Source: Linnemannia elongata
Taxonomy: Eukaryota; Mortierellomycota; Mortierellomycetes; Mortierellales; Mortierellaceae
Length of the DNA stretch: 64,000 nucleotides
Assembly (NCBI GenBank): GCA_036320915.1
Contig: JAXBDG010000005.1
Coordinates: 2,486,001-2,550,000, forward strand
Reading direction: 5' to 3'
Part shown: positions 26,130-35,685 of the stretch, in pieces
Position numbering within the stretch: position 1 is the first letter of the stretch
How the letters are laid out: each line of letters begins with the position of its first letter
Notes under the pieces: generated by a model
The model's input: the letters and a program-made list of their open reading frames with translations, nothing else
The model's database searches: none
Told to the model about the DNA's origin: nothing
Made by a program: the position numbers and the translations under genes

Positions 26130-26498
26130 ACGTTCGGAGTCTTAGCACACCTTCGCAGCCAAGCAGAGACACGTCCATATCTTCACCTGTAGTATAGAGG
26201 GGATAGCACACTCTCATTCAACAACAAAAGATCACAATGGAGTCACAGAAGAGAACGAGCGCAGCCCCTTCACCACCTTCGTCACGAGCTCTTCTACATT
26301 TACAAAATACAAAAAGGATGCAGCAGAGCAGACAGCGTTCATCGATGGCAGTAAAGGCATTCCATTTTCTTGATATTCTAAAAAGGTGTGATGCTTTTAA
26401 GTAGACAATAAGAGAGACCATAGAGCAGGAAAGGAAGTGACCAGTCGATCCCTGGATATTGCACCTCCCCGCCTATCAACTTCACTCCCATGTTGTGC
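21366..26498. other. 5.1 kb gene-poor spacer
   Basis: Contains a GAGT/GAAT 12-mer-type repeat (about 21711-21757), CT-rich tracts, and a 35 bp poly(A) at 26092-26126. Open frames up to 180 codons exist (one ATG-initiated minus frame at 23558-24100), but none shows a domain, signal peptide or splice-linked extension that I recognise. The left edge should hold the promoter and 5' leader of the unrecognised protein gene ending at 21365. Confidence 0.45.
26092..26126 (+). repeat. Poly(A) tract
   Basis: Thirty-five uninterrupted A residues about 370 bp from the end of secreted-protein gene A, at the left edge of the accessory region. Confidence 0.95.
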
Positions 26499-26717
26499 TC
26501 AGGGACACGAGGGTTCTGACGCTTGACTATAGCAGCTCTTTGGATCCCCGCTGTTGCATTTGCCACAATGGCGGAGCTTTTCGGCTCCACTTGAAAAGCA
26601 AACACATCCCCAGTTGTCACCCATCACACCCATCGGCATCCACGACAGAGACAGTACGGTCATTACTGCTGCAACGAGAACGATGAAACTGAGAGAGAAG
26701 GACTTTGTTCTTGTCAT
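26499..26717 (-). CDS. Small secreted six-cysteine protein A
   Basis: Encodes 72 aa: MTR start, a hydrophobic signal peptide (SLSFIVLVAAVMTVLSLS), then a short mature part with CVC, ten residues, CGKC, seven, C, eight, C. It is a member of the local family (genes C, E, F, G; relics D and H) defined by C-x-C then C-G-x-C then two more cysteines. The cysteines suggest three disulfides in an extracellular peptide. A 121 bp intron in the 5' leader is predicted: donor CTCAAG|GTACC (exon ends at 26852), acceptor TTTAG with the second exon starting at 26730, 13 nt before the ATG. Function is unknown; effector or antimicrobial roles are common for such proteins but are only inference. Confidence 0.75.
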   Translation of the reverse strand: MTRTKSFSLSFIVLVAAVMTVLSLSWMPMGVMGDNWGCVCFSSGAEKLRHCGKCNSGDPKSCYSQASEPSCP

Positions 26718-26730
26718 TTTGCACGATATC

Positions 26731-26851
26731 CTAAAGATTTGAAGAAGTAATCTGTAAGCAAGAGGTCAAGCAGACACGGTGTATGGGTATTGTTCGAAGT
26801 AAGAGAGTGTAGCGAGGTAAAAACAAAAAAAGAAAAGAAAAAGAAAGGTAC
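26731..26851 (-). other. Predicted 5'-leader intron of gene A
   Basis: 121 bp, GT-AG, with donor AAG|GTACC and acceptor TCTTTAG. The same arrangement precedes genes C, D, E, F and G. Confidence 0.55.
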
Positions 26852-27554
26852 CTTGAGTAAGGGAAGTTGTTCGATTTGGGTTTAGTTCTGGGTAATTGTT
26901 GTTGGAAGAATTGAAGGTCAAGAAAGCGTATACTTTTTTTTTAAGTATGCCCTTTTTTTCTTTCGTTCTCGTTAGGCATGTGACGAGAATTGGTCGTAAC
27001 AAGACACCAGTCTGGTGTTAGAAATGCCTTTTTTTCCCGCTCTCCTCTCTCTCACCTCCATGTTTTGCTTTAATCTCTCAAGAAAGATTCAGGGACTGGT
27101 TCGATCGCCTTGTCCCTTCTCCTTTCTCCTAAATATCTCTCCCCCTTGAACAACCACAAGGGACTAATGCCTATGATGTACGTCCAAAACAATAACTTAC
27201 GAAAAGAGAAAAGAGGAGATGACCGATAGGGTGTTGAGTGCGACTTGGAAAAAAGGAGAGGACCGAGGCTATTGACGACTAATTAGACAAAGGCACTCAC
27301 CGCAGGAACAGGCTTTTGTTGAAGACAAAAACGCAAGAGCATGACAGCCCCATTCAGCCACCCTAGTCCCTCAGTCACAGACCCTTTCGGTTTTCTTTTC
27401 AATGTTCATTTGGAGGTGTATGCACAGATATAGCACATATATCACGGCCAACAAAGGACAGGTGCAGGAAAAATAAACGTAAAAGTAATGAAGAATGCAC
27501 AAAATGATTGAAAAAATGCGCTGCCCTAAAGTATTCATGGCATCCCCTACTTGT

Positions 27555-27740
27555 TCAAGGACATGCCTCTGCATTGTCATCCCTACTGCCAGAATACATA
27601 CCCATGTACTCAAAACGGCCACAATATTCAGTATAGTCTTCATTGCCAAGAGGACAAATACATCCTGTCCCGCATTCACTACCACTCGTATCAGGTCCAA
27701 CAACGCCAACAACCCAACAACTCAAGAAAAGAAAGGAAAC
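27555..27740 (-). pseudogene. Possible degenerate secreted-protein relic B
   Basis: A minus-strand frame reads a hydrophobic stretch (SFLFLSCWVVGVVG), then GCICPLGNEDYTEYCG, reminiscent of the C-x-C...C-G pattern of the local family. No in-frame ATG precedes the hydrophobic stretch before a stop, and the fourth cysteine is replaced (CGRF). It may be a decayed member or chance similarity. Confidence 0.25.
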
Positions 27741-27865
27741 TGACAAGAGACAGTGCAGGCACTGTCTCTCTCTCCCGCCCTTGTGCCCAAGAAACGAGCA
27801 TGCTTAAGATCACAAAAAAAGGAATGCGGTAGTGAAATTCACAGCTGAATGTGCTTTGTGTCTAA

Positions 27866-28986
27866 AGCGGATCCCTTCGTCCTCCTTTCAATAAACATTT
27901 ATTGCTGGTTATCGACGTCTGTTCTCGCTTTGTGTTCTTCAGACCGATCCCAGAAAAGATAGCAGAAAACGTTGCCAGGGAACTATTCATTTTGTTTGTC
28001 TGGTTGGTTTTCAAAACTTACAGCAGTCCTATAATGGCACCGAGTTCAAGAATAAAATGCTGAGATTCATGGCAAATAGGATGAGACTGAGCATCGTTTT
28101 ATTACACCGTAGCTAATAGCTCAGCTGAGCGATATGTTACAACAGCTAAATTAACCATTGCTAAATCATACGAGATGATATTTCAACTTGGGATGAACAT
28201 GTGCCTGGCGCTCAGTACGCTTTGAACCCAAAGGAAGCAGTTTCGCACAATTCAACCCCTTTCTCTTTATATTGACCGTCAGCTGCGCCAAGAAGGGGAA
28301 GCAAATATTCAGAGTGCACTCGTGTTTGAGGAAGACTTACTGGAGCGTGTGGATGAATTGAACCAGATTGTGCTATTTCGGAGTTCATGCCCGCCAGAGA
28401 GCGTAGGGAATATATATGTAAAAGATGCCAAAGAAACTTTTTTTCCTGAGGGGTCTTATGTTTATGTTAGTTTCTAAACTCTTATGCGCCTTATTGTCTC
28501 ATTGGGATAGCCCCTTTAAAGTTGCACCTCGCGCAAAGGGTGACTCTCTTACCCTAGAAGATCTTACTGGACAGTTGATCGAATCCAACTGCGCCCCATC
28601 TCGTATGAAACTGGTCCAACGTAATCCAGTTGAAGATGACACTAATACCTATGAGATCTATGAGATATTGAACCATCGACCCAACAAGAGGGGGAGGGGG
28701 GGGGGAGAATGAGACGGAGTATCTAATCAAATGGAAAAGCTATTCGCCTGAATATGACAAGTGGGTCCTCTTTACGGATTTCATCGAGACAGATAGCATT
28801 GATAAATACCATAGACGGCGAGGTATTAATGAGTTCAATGAACGATCTGGGATTGAGCCTGAAACGTGGACCAATTCTCTAGGTGACATCTTGGGTGCAG
28901 GCCGAAGTGCTCAAGCGCAGCCATTGCGGAGATCTGCACGTCCACAAGGCAAGAGAAAAAAATACTTGAGCAAGCTATTACTGTGA
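27866..28986 (+). mobile_element. Ty3/gypsy chromovirus integrase remnant (decayed)
   Basis: Forward-strand relic of an LTR-retrotransposon integrase and its C-terminal chromodomain, broken by several frameshifts and stops. In order: NKHLLLVIDVCSRFVFLRPI (first catalytic Asp at 27914-27916), QSYNGTEFKNKML near 28022-28060 (second catalytic Asp replaced by Tyr), SAERYVTTAKLTIAKS, HNSTPFSLY (GPY/F-like region), DSPFKVAPRAKGDSLTLED, YEIYEILNHRP and EYLIKWKSYSPEYDKW (chromodomain). It ends in a basic tail with a stop at 28984-28986. A G-run near 28690-28706 causes one frame break. No reverse transcriptase, protease or LTRs were seen, so it is a truncated, inactive copy. Confidence 0.85.
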
Positions 28987-29329
28987 GCAGCCTACTCTCG
29001 AGTCAGGCTAGCATAATTGTAGCCGTGAATACTCTTCATCCTTCGGGAGCGAGAGTAATGTTGTGTACGCGCACAACATACGTGAGATGTTTAGCAGTTT
29101 TTAGTCACAGCAGCCGCATGTTCACTCACGTAAAAAGAGGAGTATGTAAAGCAAAGACGATAGTAATAAAGGGATACGTTTTTGTCCAGCTCACGTCTTT
29201 ATCATACCTTTCATGTACTTTCTTTCTCTCTTATATTACTTTCATCTCTTTTATTCTCTTAGCACAACATAGGGCAGTTTGAAAGCGGTCGACTGGCACC
29301 CTTGAATTTTTCCTTGGCTTTCTTCAAAG
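28987..29329. other. Short spacer, no gene seen
   Basis: Between the retroelement remnant and the first LRR unit. It contains an AT-rich stretch with no recognisable coding or RNA feature and no evident LTR. Confidence 0.4.
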
Positions 29330-29659
29330 GTTCTTTGTATAACCATGATGGATCGAGTTCATATCAATTTTTCCATATCATACTCCCGCGTTGTGTTGCT
29401 CCTTTTGAAATTCCTCTCATCCCCTCCATTTATTAGCTGTATAGAATATTAGTCTGTTGCCTCGAAAAAGTGGGTGCTCTGAAAGAAATGGAGACCTCAT
29501 GGAAAATGCCAAATCGTATGAATAGCATGGACTATGCGTCATGCTGCTCACTTGAGAGCAATCGATGCACAAGGTTAGTGTGACAGTATTATGGAATGTT
29601 ACCACCAGCTCCACTACTGCGCCTCTACTTGCCACGCCTCCGACCTTTCTTTATACCAG

Positions 29660-29667
29660 TATAAATA
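29660..29667 (+). promoter_or_regulatory. TATA box of LRR gene 1
   Basis: TATAAATA followed by a pyrimidine-rich leader. It is conserved in the second unit at 32897-32904 within a shared block reading TATACCAGTATAAATACCCC. It is about 490 bp before the LRR1 ATG. Confidence 0.6.
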
Positions 29668-29821
29668 CCCCTCTCTTCTTGAAGCATTAAGCGAGATCTT
29701 TTTCTAGCTCCTTCCACTTTCCCCTAATAATCTTGTCTGTCTCTTGTCTCTCTCTCTCTCTCTTGCTTCCTCCTCTTGCTCATTCCCTCATTCACACCCT
29801 CCTGCTCTTGAGTTGGTTTAG

Positions 29822-29970
29822 GTAAGGAAAGTGACGAGTCAAGAGGTTAATTTTTATTACCTTGTTCCTGATCGGCATTATATCAAGCAGGTAACGTACC
29901 TACTTCGTCAAGTAAAAAAAAAACTAGTAAGATTCACACATATATCCATAACACTCTCTTACTATTTCAG
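29822..29970 (+). other. Candidate 5'-leader intron present only in LRR unit 1
   Basis: 149 bp beginning GTAAGG and ending CTATTTCAG. Unit 2 aligns on both sides (leader ending near TTAG, then the block before CGTCGTCTT) but lacks these bases, so the sequence behaves like an intron gained or lost after the duplication. Confidence 0.5.
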
Positions 29971-30148
29971 TTGGTGTGTTTCATCTTACCTTTATCCATC
30001 ACCGTCGTCTTGCGGATCCTCTTATCTCGTTCCTTTTTCCTTACCTCCTTCTTTCCTCATTCCTCCTTATTCTCGCACCTACTTGTGACCCATCACTCAA
30101 CTCGTCATCATCCTTGTCACGGTCACGTTCTGCAGCGTTATAACTAAG

Positions 30149-31567
30149 ATGTTACAGACACATCCCCTCGATCTACATGAGATTCGCTCAAGAATTGCCA
30201 TCAGTCTTGGCTTTAAAGACCTTGCATCCTGCGCGCGTGTGAGTCAGGATTGGAACGATTCATTTACACCGCCACTCTTCAAATCTGTCGTCTTGTCGAA
30301 ACATGGCCCCAGCATGGAATCTATTGAGAGAAACAAGCATCTTATACAACACCTGAAGATTCAGAGCTCTGCCTATGAAAAACTGTTATCAACATCTAAA
30401 GAGTGCAAACGATACAAAGTAATTTCCAAAATCATGGCCAACTCGACTCTCACAACCTTGGACTTGAAGGACAACTCGATCGGAGACAACGGAGCTCAGG
30501 CGCTATCTGAGGCACTCAAGTCCAACTCCACCCTGACAACCTTGAACTTGTGGAACAACTCGATCGGAGGCAGCGGAATTCAGGCGCTGACTGAGGCACT
30601 CAAGACCAACTCGACTCTGACTACATTGTACTTGCAAGACAACTCGCTCGGACCCAACGAAGCTCTGGCACTGGCCGAGGCACTCAAGACGAACTCAATT
30701 CTGACCTCCTTGAATTTGTGGGCCAACCCGATCGGAGTCGACGGAGCTGAGGCACTATCTGAGGCACTCAAGACCAACTCGACTCTGACTACTCTGACCT
30801 TGTGGATCAACGGATTCAATGGAGCTATTCCGCTATCCGAGGCGCTCAAGATCAACTCGACTCTGACCACTTTGAACTTGACTGAGAGCTGGATCGAAGA
30901 CGATGGAGCTGTTGCGCTGTCTAAGGCACTCAAGACCAACTCGACTCTCACCACCTTAAACTTGAAGTACAACTCGATCGGAGACAATGGAGCTCAGGCG
31001 CTGTCCGAGGCACTCAAGACCAACTCGACTCTGACCACTTTGGACTTGGAGAACAACTCGATTGAATTCGACGGAGCTCAGGCGCTTTCTAAGGCACTCA
31101 AGACCAACTCGACTCTAACCACTTTGAGCTTGGCGGGCAATTTGATCGGATCCAACGAAGCTCAGGCACTGTCCGAAGCACTTAAGACCAACTCGACTCT
31201 GACCACTTTGAACTTGGAGAACAACTCGATCAGAGATAAAGGAGCCCAGGCGTTGTCTGAGGCACTCAAAACCAACTCGACTCTGACCACGTTGTATTTG
31301 CAGTACAACCCGATCAGAGATGACGGAGCTCAGGCACTTTCTGAGGCACTCAAGATCAACTCGACTCTGACCACTTTGAACTTGGCGGTCAACTCCATCG
31401 GAGACAATGGAGCCCGGGCACTATCTGAAGCACTCAAGACCAACTCGACTCTGACCACTTTGAACTTGGCGGTCAACTCCATCGGAGACAATGGAAAACA
31501 GGCGCTGTCTGAGGCACTCAAAACAAACTCGACTCTAACTAATTTCACCATGGGCGCCTCGTTGTAA
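30149..31567 (+). CDS. Ribonuclease-inhibitor-type LRR protein 1 with F-box-like head
   Basis: Intronless coding sequence, 472 aa. Residues 1-50 (MLQTHPLDLHEIRSRIAISL then LASCARVSQDWNDSF) resemble an F-box-like helical head: leucine-rich, with a CARVSQDW core. From about residue 97, thirteen 26-28-residue LRRs and a short last repeat follow the pattern NSTLTTLxLxxNSIGDNGAQ plus ALSEALKT, the NLR/RNase-inhibitor LRR type used for protein-protein contacts. Only the xLxxN positions and a few others vary between repeats. Role unknown; F-box plus LRR would fit an SCF adaptor (inference). The start is the ATG after a leader shared with LRR2. It lies within a tandem duplication. Confidence 0.88.
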   Translation: MLQTHPLDLHEIRSRIAISLGFKDLASCARVSQDWNDSFTPPLFKSVVLSKHGPSMESIERNKHLIQHLKIQSSAYEKLLSTSKECKRYKVISKIMANSTLTTLDLKDNSIGDNGAQALSEALKSNSTLTTLNLWNNSIGGSGIQALTEALKTNSTLTTLYLQDNSLGPNEALALAEALKTNSILTSLNLWANPIGVDGAEALSEALKTNSTLTTLTLWINGFNGAIPLSEALKINSTLTTLNLTESWIEDDGAVALSKALKTNSTLTTLNLKYNSIGDNGAQALSEALKTNSTLTTLDLENNSIEFDGAQALSKALKTNSTLTTLSLAGNLIGSNEAQALSEALKTNSTLTTLNLENNSIRDKGAQALSEALKTNSTLTTLYLQYNPIRDDGAQALSEALKINSTLTTLNLAVNSIGDNGARALSEALKTNSTLTTLNLAVNSIGDNGKQALSEALKTNSTLTNFTMGASL

Positions 31568-31603
31568 GAGTTACCCTAATATGACTATCACGCGATGGCC
31601 ACG

Positions 31604-31632
31604 CCAGAAGTGACGGATCGAACCCACTCTGG
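31604..31632. other. Hairpin with B-box-like core after LRR1 stop
   Basis: CCAGAAGTG and CACTCTGG pair around a loop containing GGATCGAACC, whose complement GGTTCGATCC matches a pol III B box. Unit 2 has the same element at 34937-34964 with the outermost pair changed. No tRNA body could be folded around it. Confidence 0.4.
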
Positions 31633-31816
31633 CTCTGGATGTCCCTAAGAAGAAAATGAATTATCGCTCCCATGTTAAAGATAGACTATAAAGCAATCTT
31701 CCAACCTGCCCGCCCGGTCATACGTTAAATTGCCTTTAACTTGAGCGCCTTAAAGATAGAAAATGAAAAAAGAAAGAGAGAGTGAGATGCTGTTCATTCG
31801 AACAAAACTCTAGAAC

Positions 31817-32390
31817 AATGGGCTTAATCTCAGCAGATCGTAGCAACAAGTGCACTGTACTGCTTACAATACCCCGTTCAATTAAAGTTACCTGCAATAG
31901 GTTTATCTCGTGCAATATTTGAAATTAACATTGATGGGTACCTCACAAAACCTTTCCGCTCTGCAAGATAATCCTACGTTCATGACATTCAGGACCGTGG
32001 GTCTATTCGTATTCATCTAAAAATCAGAAAAGGCGGTAATTATCGCTATGTAGTACGGGTTCTGACTTAGAGGTGCTCAGTCATAACCCAGCGGATGATA
32101 GCTTTAGGCCGTTGCCTGCTCAGGAAGGTTCAAATAACAATTATCCGAATGAACGGTTCCTCTGGCACAAAGTTCAATGACTATTGCAGCAACATTTCAC
32201 CCGCATGGTAAAACTAACCTGTCTCATGGCGCTCTAAACCCAGCTACCGTTCCCTATTTATGGGTGAATAATCCAACGCTCACTGAATTCTGCTTCAGTA
32301 TGATAGGAAGAGCCGACATCGAAGGATCATAAAGCAACGCCTCTATGAGCGCTTGGCTGCCAGAAGTCAGTTATCCCTGCTGATAAAGCA
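31817..32390 (-). pseudogene. Degenerate 3' fragment of 25S rRNA (copy 1)
   Basis: Read on the minus strand this matches the last ~600 nt of fungal 25S rRNA. The plus strand shows CTTAATCTCAGCAGATCGTA and CTGCTTACAATACCCCG (3' end), GACTTAGAGG, AACCCAGCGGATGATAGC, GGTAAAACTAACCTGTCTCA and GATAGGAAGAGCCGACATCG, stopping just past CAGTTATCCCTG. Many substitutions and indels relative to the conserved sequence show it is not a working rRNA gene. Confidence 0.88.
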
Positions 32391-32896
32391 GAACTTGGCC
32401 AAGTTAAAGGTAATGTATCAGTTTGCAAGGCAGTGAACCAGTCGAGTGACAATTGATAAAGCGAAAAACGCTAAAGCGACAGATGGCAAAGCAAAGGGAG
32501 CATAGGAAGGCACTCCGTGTGTGATCGGTCGAAAGGGATCTTAAAATGTGCCTTGAAAGTTTCATTGCGCAACCATGATTACTCAACTTTCATCTAACTT
32601 TGTTTTTACAATATATCGTTATGTTGCTCTTTCTGACATTCATCCCATCCCCTCCGTTTGTTAGCAGTATACCAAGTTAAGCTCTAAGTAATTCTCTGAA
32701 AGAAAGAAAGGCGTTACCGAAAATGTCAAATCTTATGAATTGCATAAACCACATGTCATGCCTGCTCACTGGAGAGCATTTGATGCATAGGATTAGTGTC
32801 ACAGCATTGTAGAGATTTCTTCTGTTTCGGCTTTCTTTACTACGCTCTCACTACCGCGCCTCCACTTACCGTGCCTCCGACCCTGCTGTATACCAG

Positions 32897-32904
32897 TATA
32901 AATA
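32897..32904 (+). promoter_or_regulatory. TATA box of LRR gene 2
   Basis: TATAAATA in the same conserved context as in unit 1, about 330 bp before the LRR2 ATG. The shorter distance is largely due to the missing leader intron. Confidence 0.6.
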
Positions 32905-33227
32905 CCCCTTCCTTCTTGTCATAAAGCGGGATCTTTTTCTAGCCTTTACACTTTCCCCTAATAATCTTGTCTGTCTCTTGTCTCTCCCCTACTTTCTTCT
33001 CTTACCCATTCCATCATTCACAGTCTCTTGCTCAGTTGCTACTCAATTAGAGTCTGTCATCTTTCTTACCGTTATTCATCGCTGTCGTCTTTCTCATCCT
33101 CTCCTTTTCGCTCCTTCCTTACCTCCATCTTTTCCTCATTCCTCCTTATTCTCGCACCTACTTGTGACCCATCACTCAACTCGTCATCATCCTTGTCACG
33201 GTCACGTTCTGCAGCGTTATAACTAAG

Positions 33228-34829
33228 ATGTTACAGACACATCCCCTCGATCTACATGAGATTCGCTCAAGAATTGCCATCAGTCTTGGCCTTAAAGACC
33301 TCGCATCCTGCGCGCGTGTGAGTCAGGATTGGAACGATTCATTTACACCGCCACTCTTCAAATCTGTCGTCTTGTCGAAACATGGCCTCAGTATGAAGTC
33401 TATCGAGAGAAACAAGCATCTTATACAATGCCTAAGGATCCAGAGCTCTGCCTACAAAGAACTATCATCGACACCTGCACGAGACAATTTGGTTTTTAGC
33501 GTCATGGCTAACTCGAGTCTGACCAGTTTGGACTTGGGATATAACTCGATGGGATCCAACGGAGCTCAGGCACTGTCTGAGGCACTCAAGACCAACTCGA
33601 CCCTGACCACTCTGAAACTGGATGCCAACTCGATCGGAGACAACGGAGCTCAGGCGCTGTCAGAGGCACTCAAGACAAACTCAACCCTGACCATTTTGAA
33701 CTTGAGGTACAACTCGATCGGAGACAACGGAGCTCAGGCGCTATCAGAGGCACTCAAGACAAACTCGACCCTGACCACTTTGGACTTGTCGACCAACTCG
33801 ATCAGAGACACAGGAGCTCAGGCGCTGTCCAAAGCACTCAAGACCAACTCGACTCTGACCACTTTGGACTTGAGGAACAACTCGATCGAATTTGACGGAG
33901 CCGTTGCGCTATCTAAAACACTCAAGACAAACTCGACCCTGACCACTTTGGACTTGTCGATCAACTCGATCAGAGACACAGGAGCTCAGGCGCTGTCCGA
34001 GGCACTCAAGACCAACTCGACTCTGACCACTTTGGACTTGGAGAGCAACTCGATCGAATTTGACGGAGCCGTTGCGCTATCTAAAACACTCAAGACCAAC
34101 TCGACCCTAACCAATTTGAACTTGGGGTACAACTCGATCGGAGATAACGGAGCCCAGGCGTTGTCTGAGGCACTCAAGATCAACTCGACTCTGACCACTT
34201 TGAATTTGTGGAGCATCTCGATCGAAGACAACGGAGCTCAGGCACTGTCTGAGGCACTCAAGAACAACTCGACCCTAACCACTTTGAACGTTTCGGGCAA
34301 CTCGATCGAAGGCGACGGAGCTCAGGCGTTGTCTGAGGCACTCAAAATCAACTCGACTCTGACTGCTTTGGACTTGGATGGCAACTCGATCAAAGATAAC
34401 GGAGCCCAGGCGTTGTCTGAGGCCCTCAAGATCAACTCGACTCTGACCACCTTGAATTTGTGGTGCAACTCGATCAGACCAAACGGAGCTCAGGCATTGT
34501 CTGAGGCACTCAAGACCAACTCGACTCTGACCACTTTGTACCTGGATGACAACTCGATCGGAGACAACGGAGCTCAGGCGCTGTCCGAGGCCCTCAAGAT
34601 CAACTCGACTCTGACCACTCTGACCTTAACGGCCAGCTCGATCGGGCCCAACGGAGCTCAGGCATTGTCTGAGGCACTCAAGACCAACTCGACTCTGACC
34701 ACTTTGAACTTGGATGACAACTCGATCGGAGATAACGGAGCCCAGGCGTTGTCTGAGGTACTCAAGATCAACTCAACCCTAACCACCTTGGACTTGTCGC
34801 TTAGCTCGTTCAGAGACAACGGAGCTTAG
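33228..34829 (+). CDS. Ribonuclease-inhibitor-type LRR protein 2, C-terminus truncated
   Basis: Intronless, 533 aa, paralogue of LRR1. The first 80 residues are nearly identical. Fifteen full 28-residue repeats and a part repeat follow. Repeats 4-5 and 6-7 are near-copies of each other (SIRDTGAQ then SIEFDGAV pairs), showing a recent internal two-repeat duplication. The frame ends at TAG where LRR1 and all other repeats have CAG (GGAGCTTAGG). The DNA beyond still encodes the old last repeat and the shared TTTCACCATGGGCGCCTCG end, which also has a five-base CCTCG duplication. The protein has therefore lost its original C-terminus. It may still function, since only part of one capping repeat is lost. 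Confidence 0.85.
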   Translation: MLQTHPLDLHEIRSRIAISLGLKDLASCARVSQDWNDSFTPPLFKSVVLSKHGLSMKSIERNKHLIQCLRIQSSAYKELSSTPARDNLVFSVMANSSLTSLDLGYNSMGSNGAQALSEALKTNSTLTTLKLDANSIGDNGAQALSEALKTNSTLTILNLRYNSIGDNGAQALSEALKTNSTLTTLDLSTNSIRDTGAQALSKALKTNSTLTTLDLRNNSIEFDGAVALSKTLKTNSTLTTLDLSINSIRDTGAQALSEALKTNSTLTTLDLESNSIEFDGAVALSKTLKTNSTLTNLNLGYNSIGDNGAQALSEALKINSTLTTLNLWSISIEDNGAQALSEALKNNSTLTTLNVSGNSIEGDGAQALSEALKINSTLTALDLDGNSIKDNGAQALSEALKINSTLTTLNLWCNSIRPNGAQALSEALKTNSTLTTLYLDDNSIGDNGAQALSEALKINSTLTTLTLTASSIGPNGAQALSEALKTNSTLTTLNLDDNSIGDNGAQALSEVLKINSTLTTLDLSLSSFRDNGA

Positions 34830-35147
34830 GTACTGTTCGAGGCACTCAAGACCAACTTAACTCTGACCACTTTCACCATGGGCGCCTCGCCTCGTTGTAA
34901 GAGTTCAACTAATATGACTATCACGCGATGGCCACGCCAGAAGTGACGGATCGAACCCACTCTGACTCCAGATGCCCCTGAAAATAAACGAGTTATCGCT
35001 CTCATGTTAAAGATAAACTATAAAGCAATCTTTTAACCCGGCGGCCAGGTCATATGTTAAATTGCCTTTAACTTGAGCGCCTTAAAGAAAAAAAAGAAAA
35101 AAAAAAACAGTGAGATGTTGCTCTTTCGAACAAAACTTTAGAATAAT

Positions 35148-35608
35148 GGGTTTAATCTCAGCAGATCGAAGCAACAAGTGCAATGCACTGCTTACAATAC
35201 CCCGTTCAATTAAAGTCGCCTGCAATAGGTTTATCTCGTGCAATATTTGAAATTAACATTGATGGGTGCCTCACAAAGCCTTTCCGCTCTGCAAGATAAT
35301 CCTATGTTCGTGACATTTAGGACCGTGGGTCTATTCGTATTCATCTAAAAATCAGAAATGGCGGTAATTTCTGACTTAGAGGCGTTAAGCCATAACCCAA
35401 CGGATGATAGCTTTAGGCCGTTGCCTGCTCAGGAAGGTTCAAATAACAATTATCCGAATGAACGGTTCCTCTGGCACAAAGTTCAATGACTATTGCAGCA
35501 ACATTTCACCCGCATGGTAAAACTAACCTGTCTCATGGCGGTCTAAACCCAGGTCACGTTCCCTATTTTTGGGTGAACAATCCAACGCTTACTGAATTCT
35601 GCTTCCGT

Positions 35609-35644
<36 letters not shown>

Positions 35645-35685
35645 AAAGTCGCTGTGAACACTTGGCTGCCACAAGCCAGTTAATA
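35148..35685 (-). pseudogene. Degenerate 3' fragment of 25S rRNA (copy 2)
   Basis: Same segment as copy 1, antisense to the window. It has TTAATCTCAGCAGATCG and TGCTTACAATACCCCG at the 3' end, then GACTTAGAGGCGTTAAG, GGTAAAACTAACCTGTCTCA, GATAGGAAGAGCCGACATCG and TTGGCTGCCACAAGCCAGTT. It is slightly closer to the conserved 25S sequence than copy 1 at the far end and is missing about 15 bp near 35368. Confidence 0.88.

Larger units (their letters stand above)
29330..32390 (+). repeat. Tandem segmental duplication, unit 1 (LRR gene + 25S fragment)
   Basis: First copy of an approximately 3.1 kb unit repeated at 32560-35690. Shared landmarks in the same order and spacing: a left block starting near ACCATGAT, a TATA box (29660), a CT-rich leader, an intronless LRR ORF (30149), a hairpin with the core GGATCGAACC just after the stop codon (31604-31632), and an antisense 25S rRNA 3' fragment to about 32390. 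Boundaries are approximate to some tens of bases. Confidence 0.8.

Noticed and set aside
30580..30987. Minus-strand ORFs through the LRR genes (also 31330-31551, 33986-34231)
   Set aside because: They are antisense translations of the 84 bp LRR repeat and mirror the plus-strand repeat; no independent start context or domain.
31590..31640. Possible tRNA gene on the minus strand
   Set aside because: Only a B-box-like hairpin is present; no acceptor stem, anticodon arm or D-arm could be folded from the flanks.
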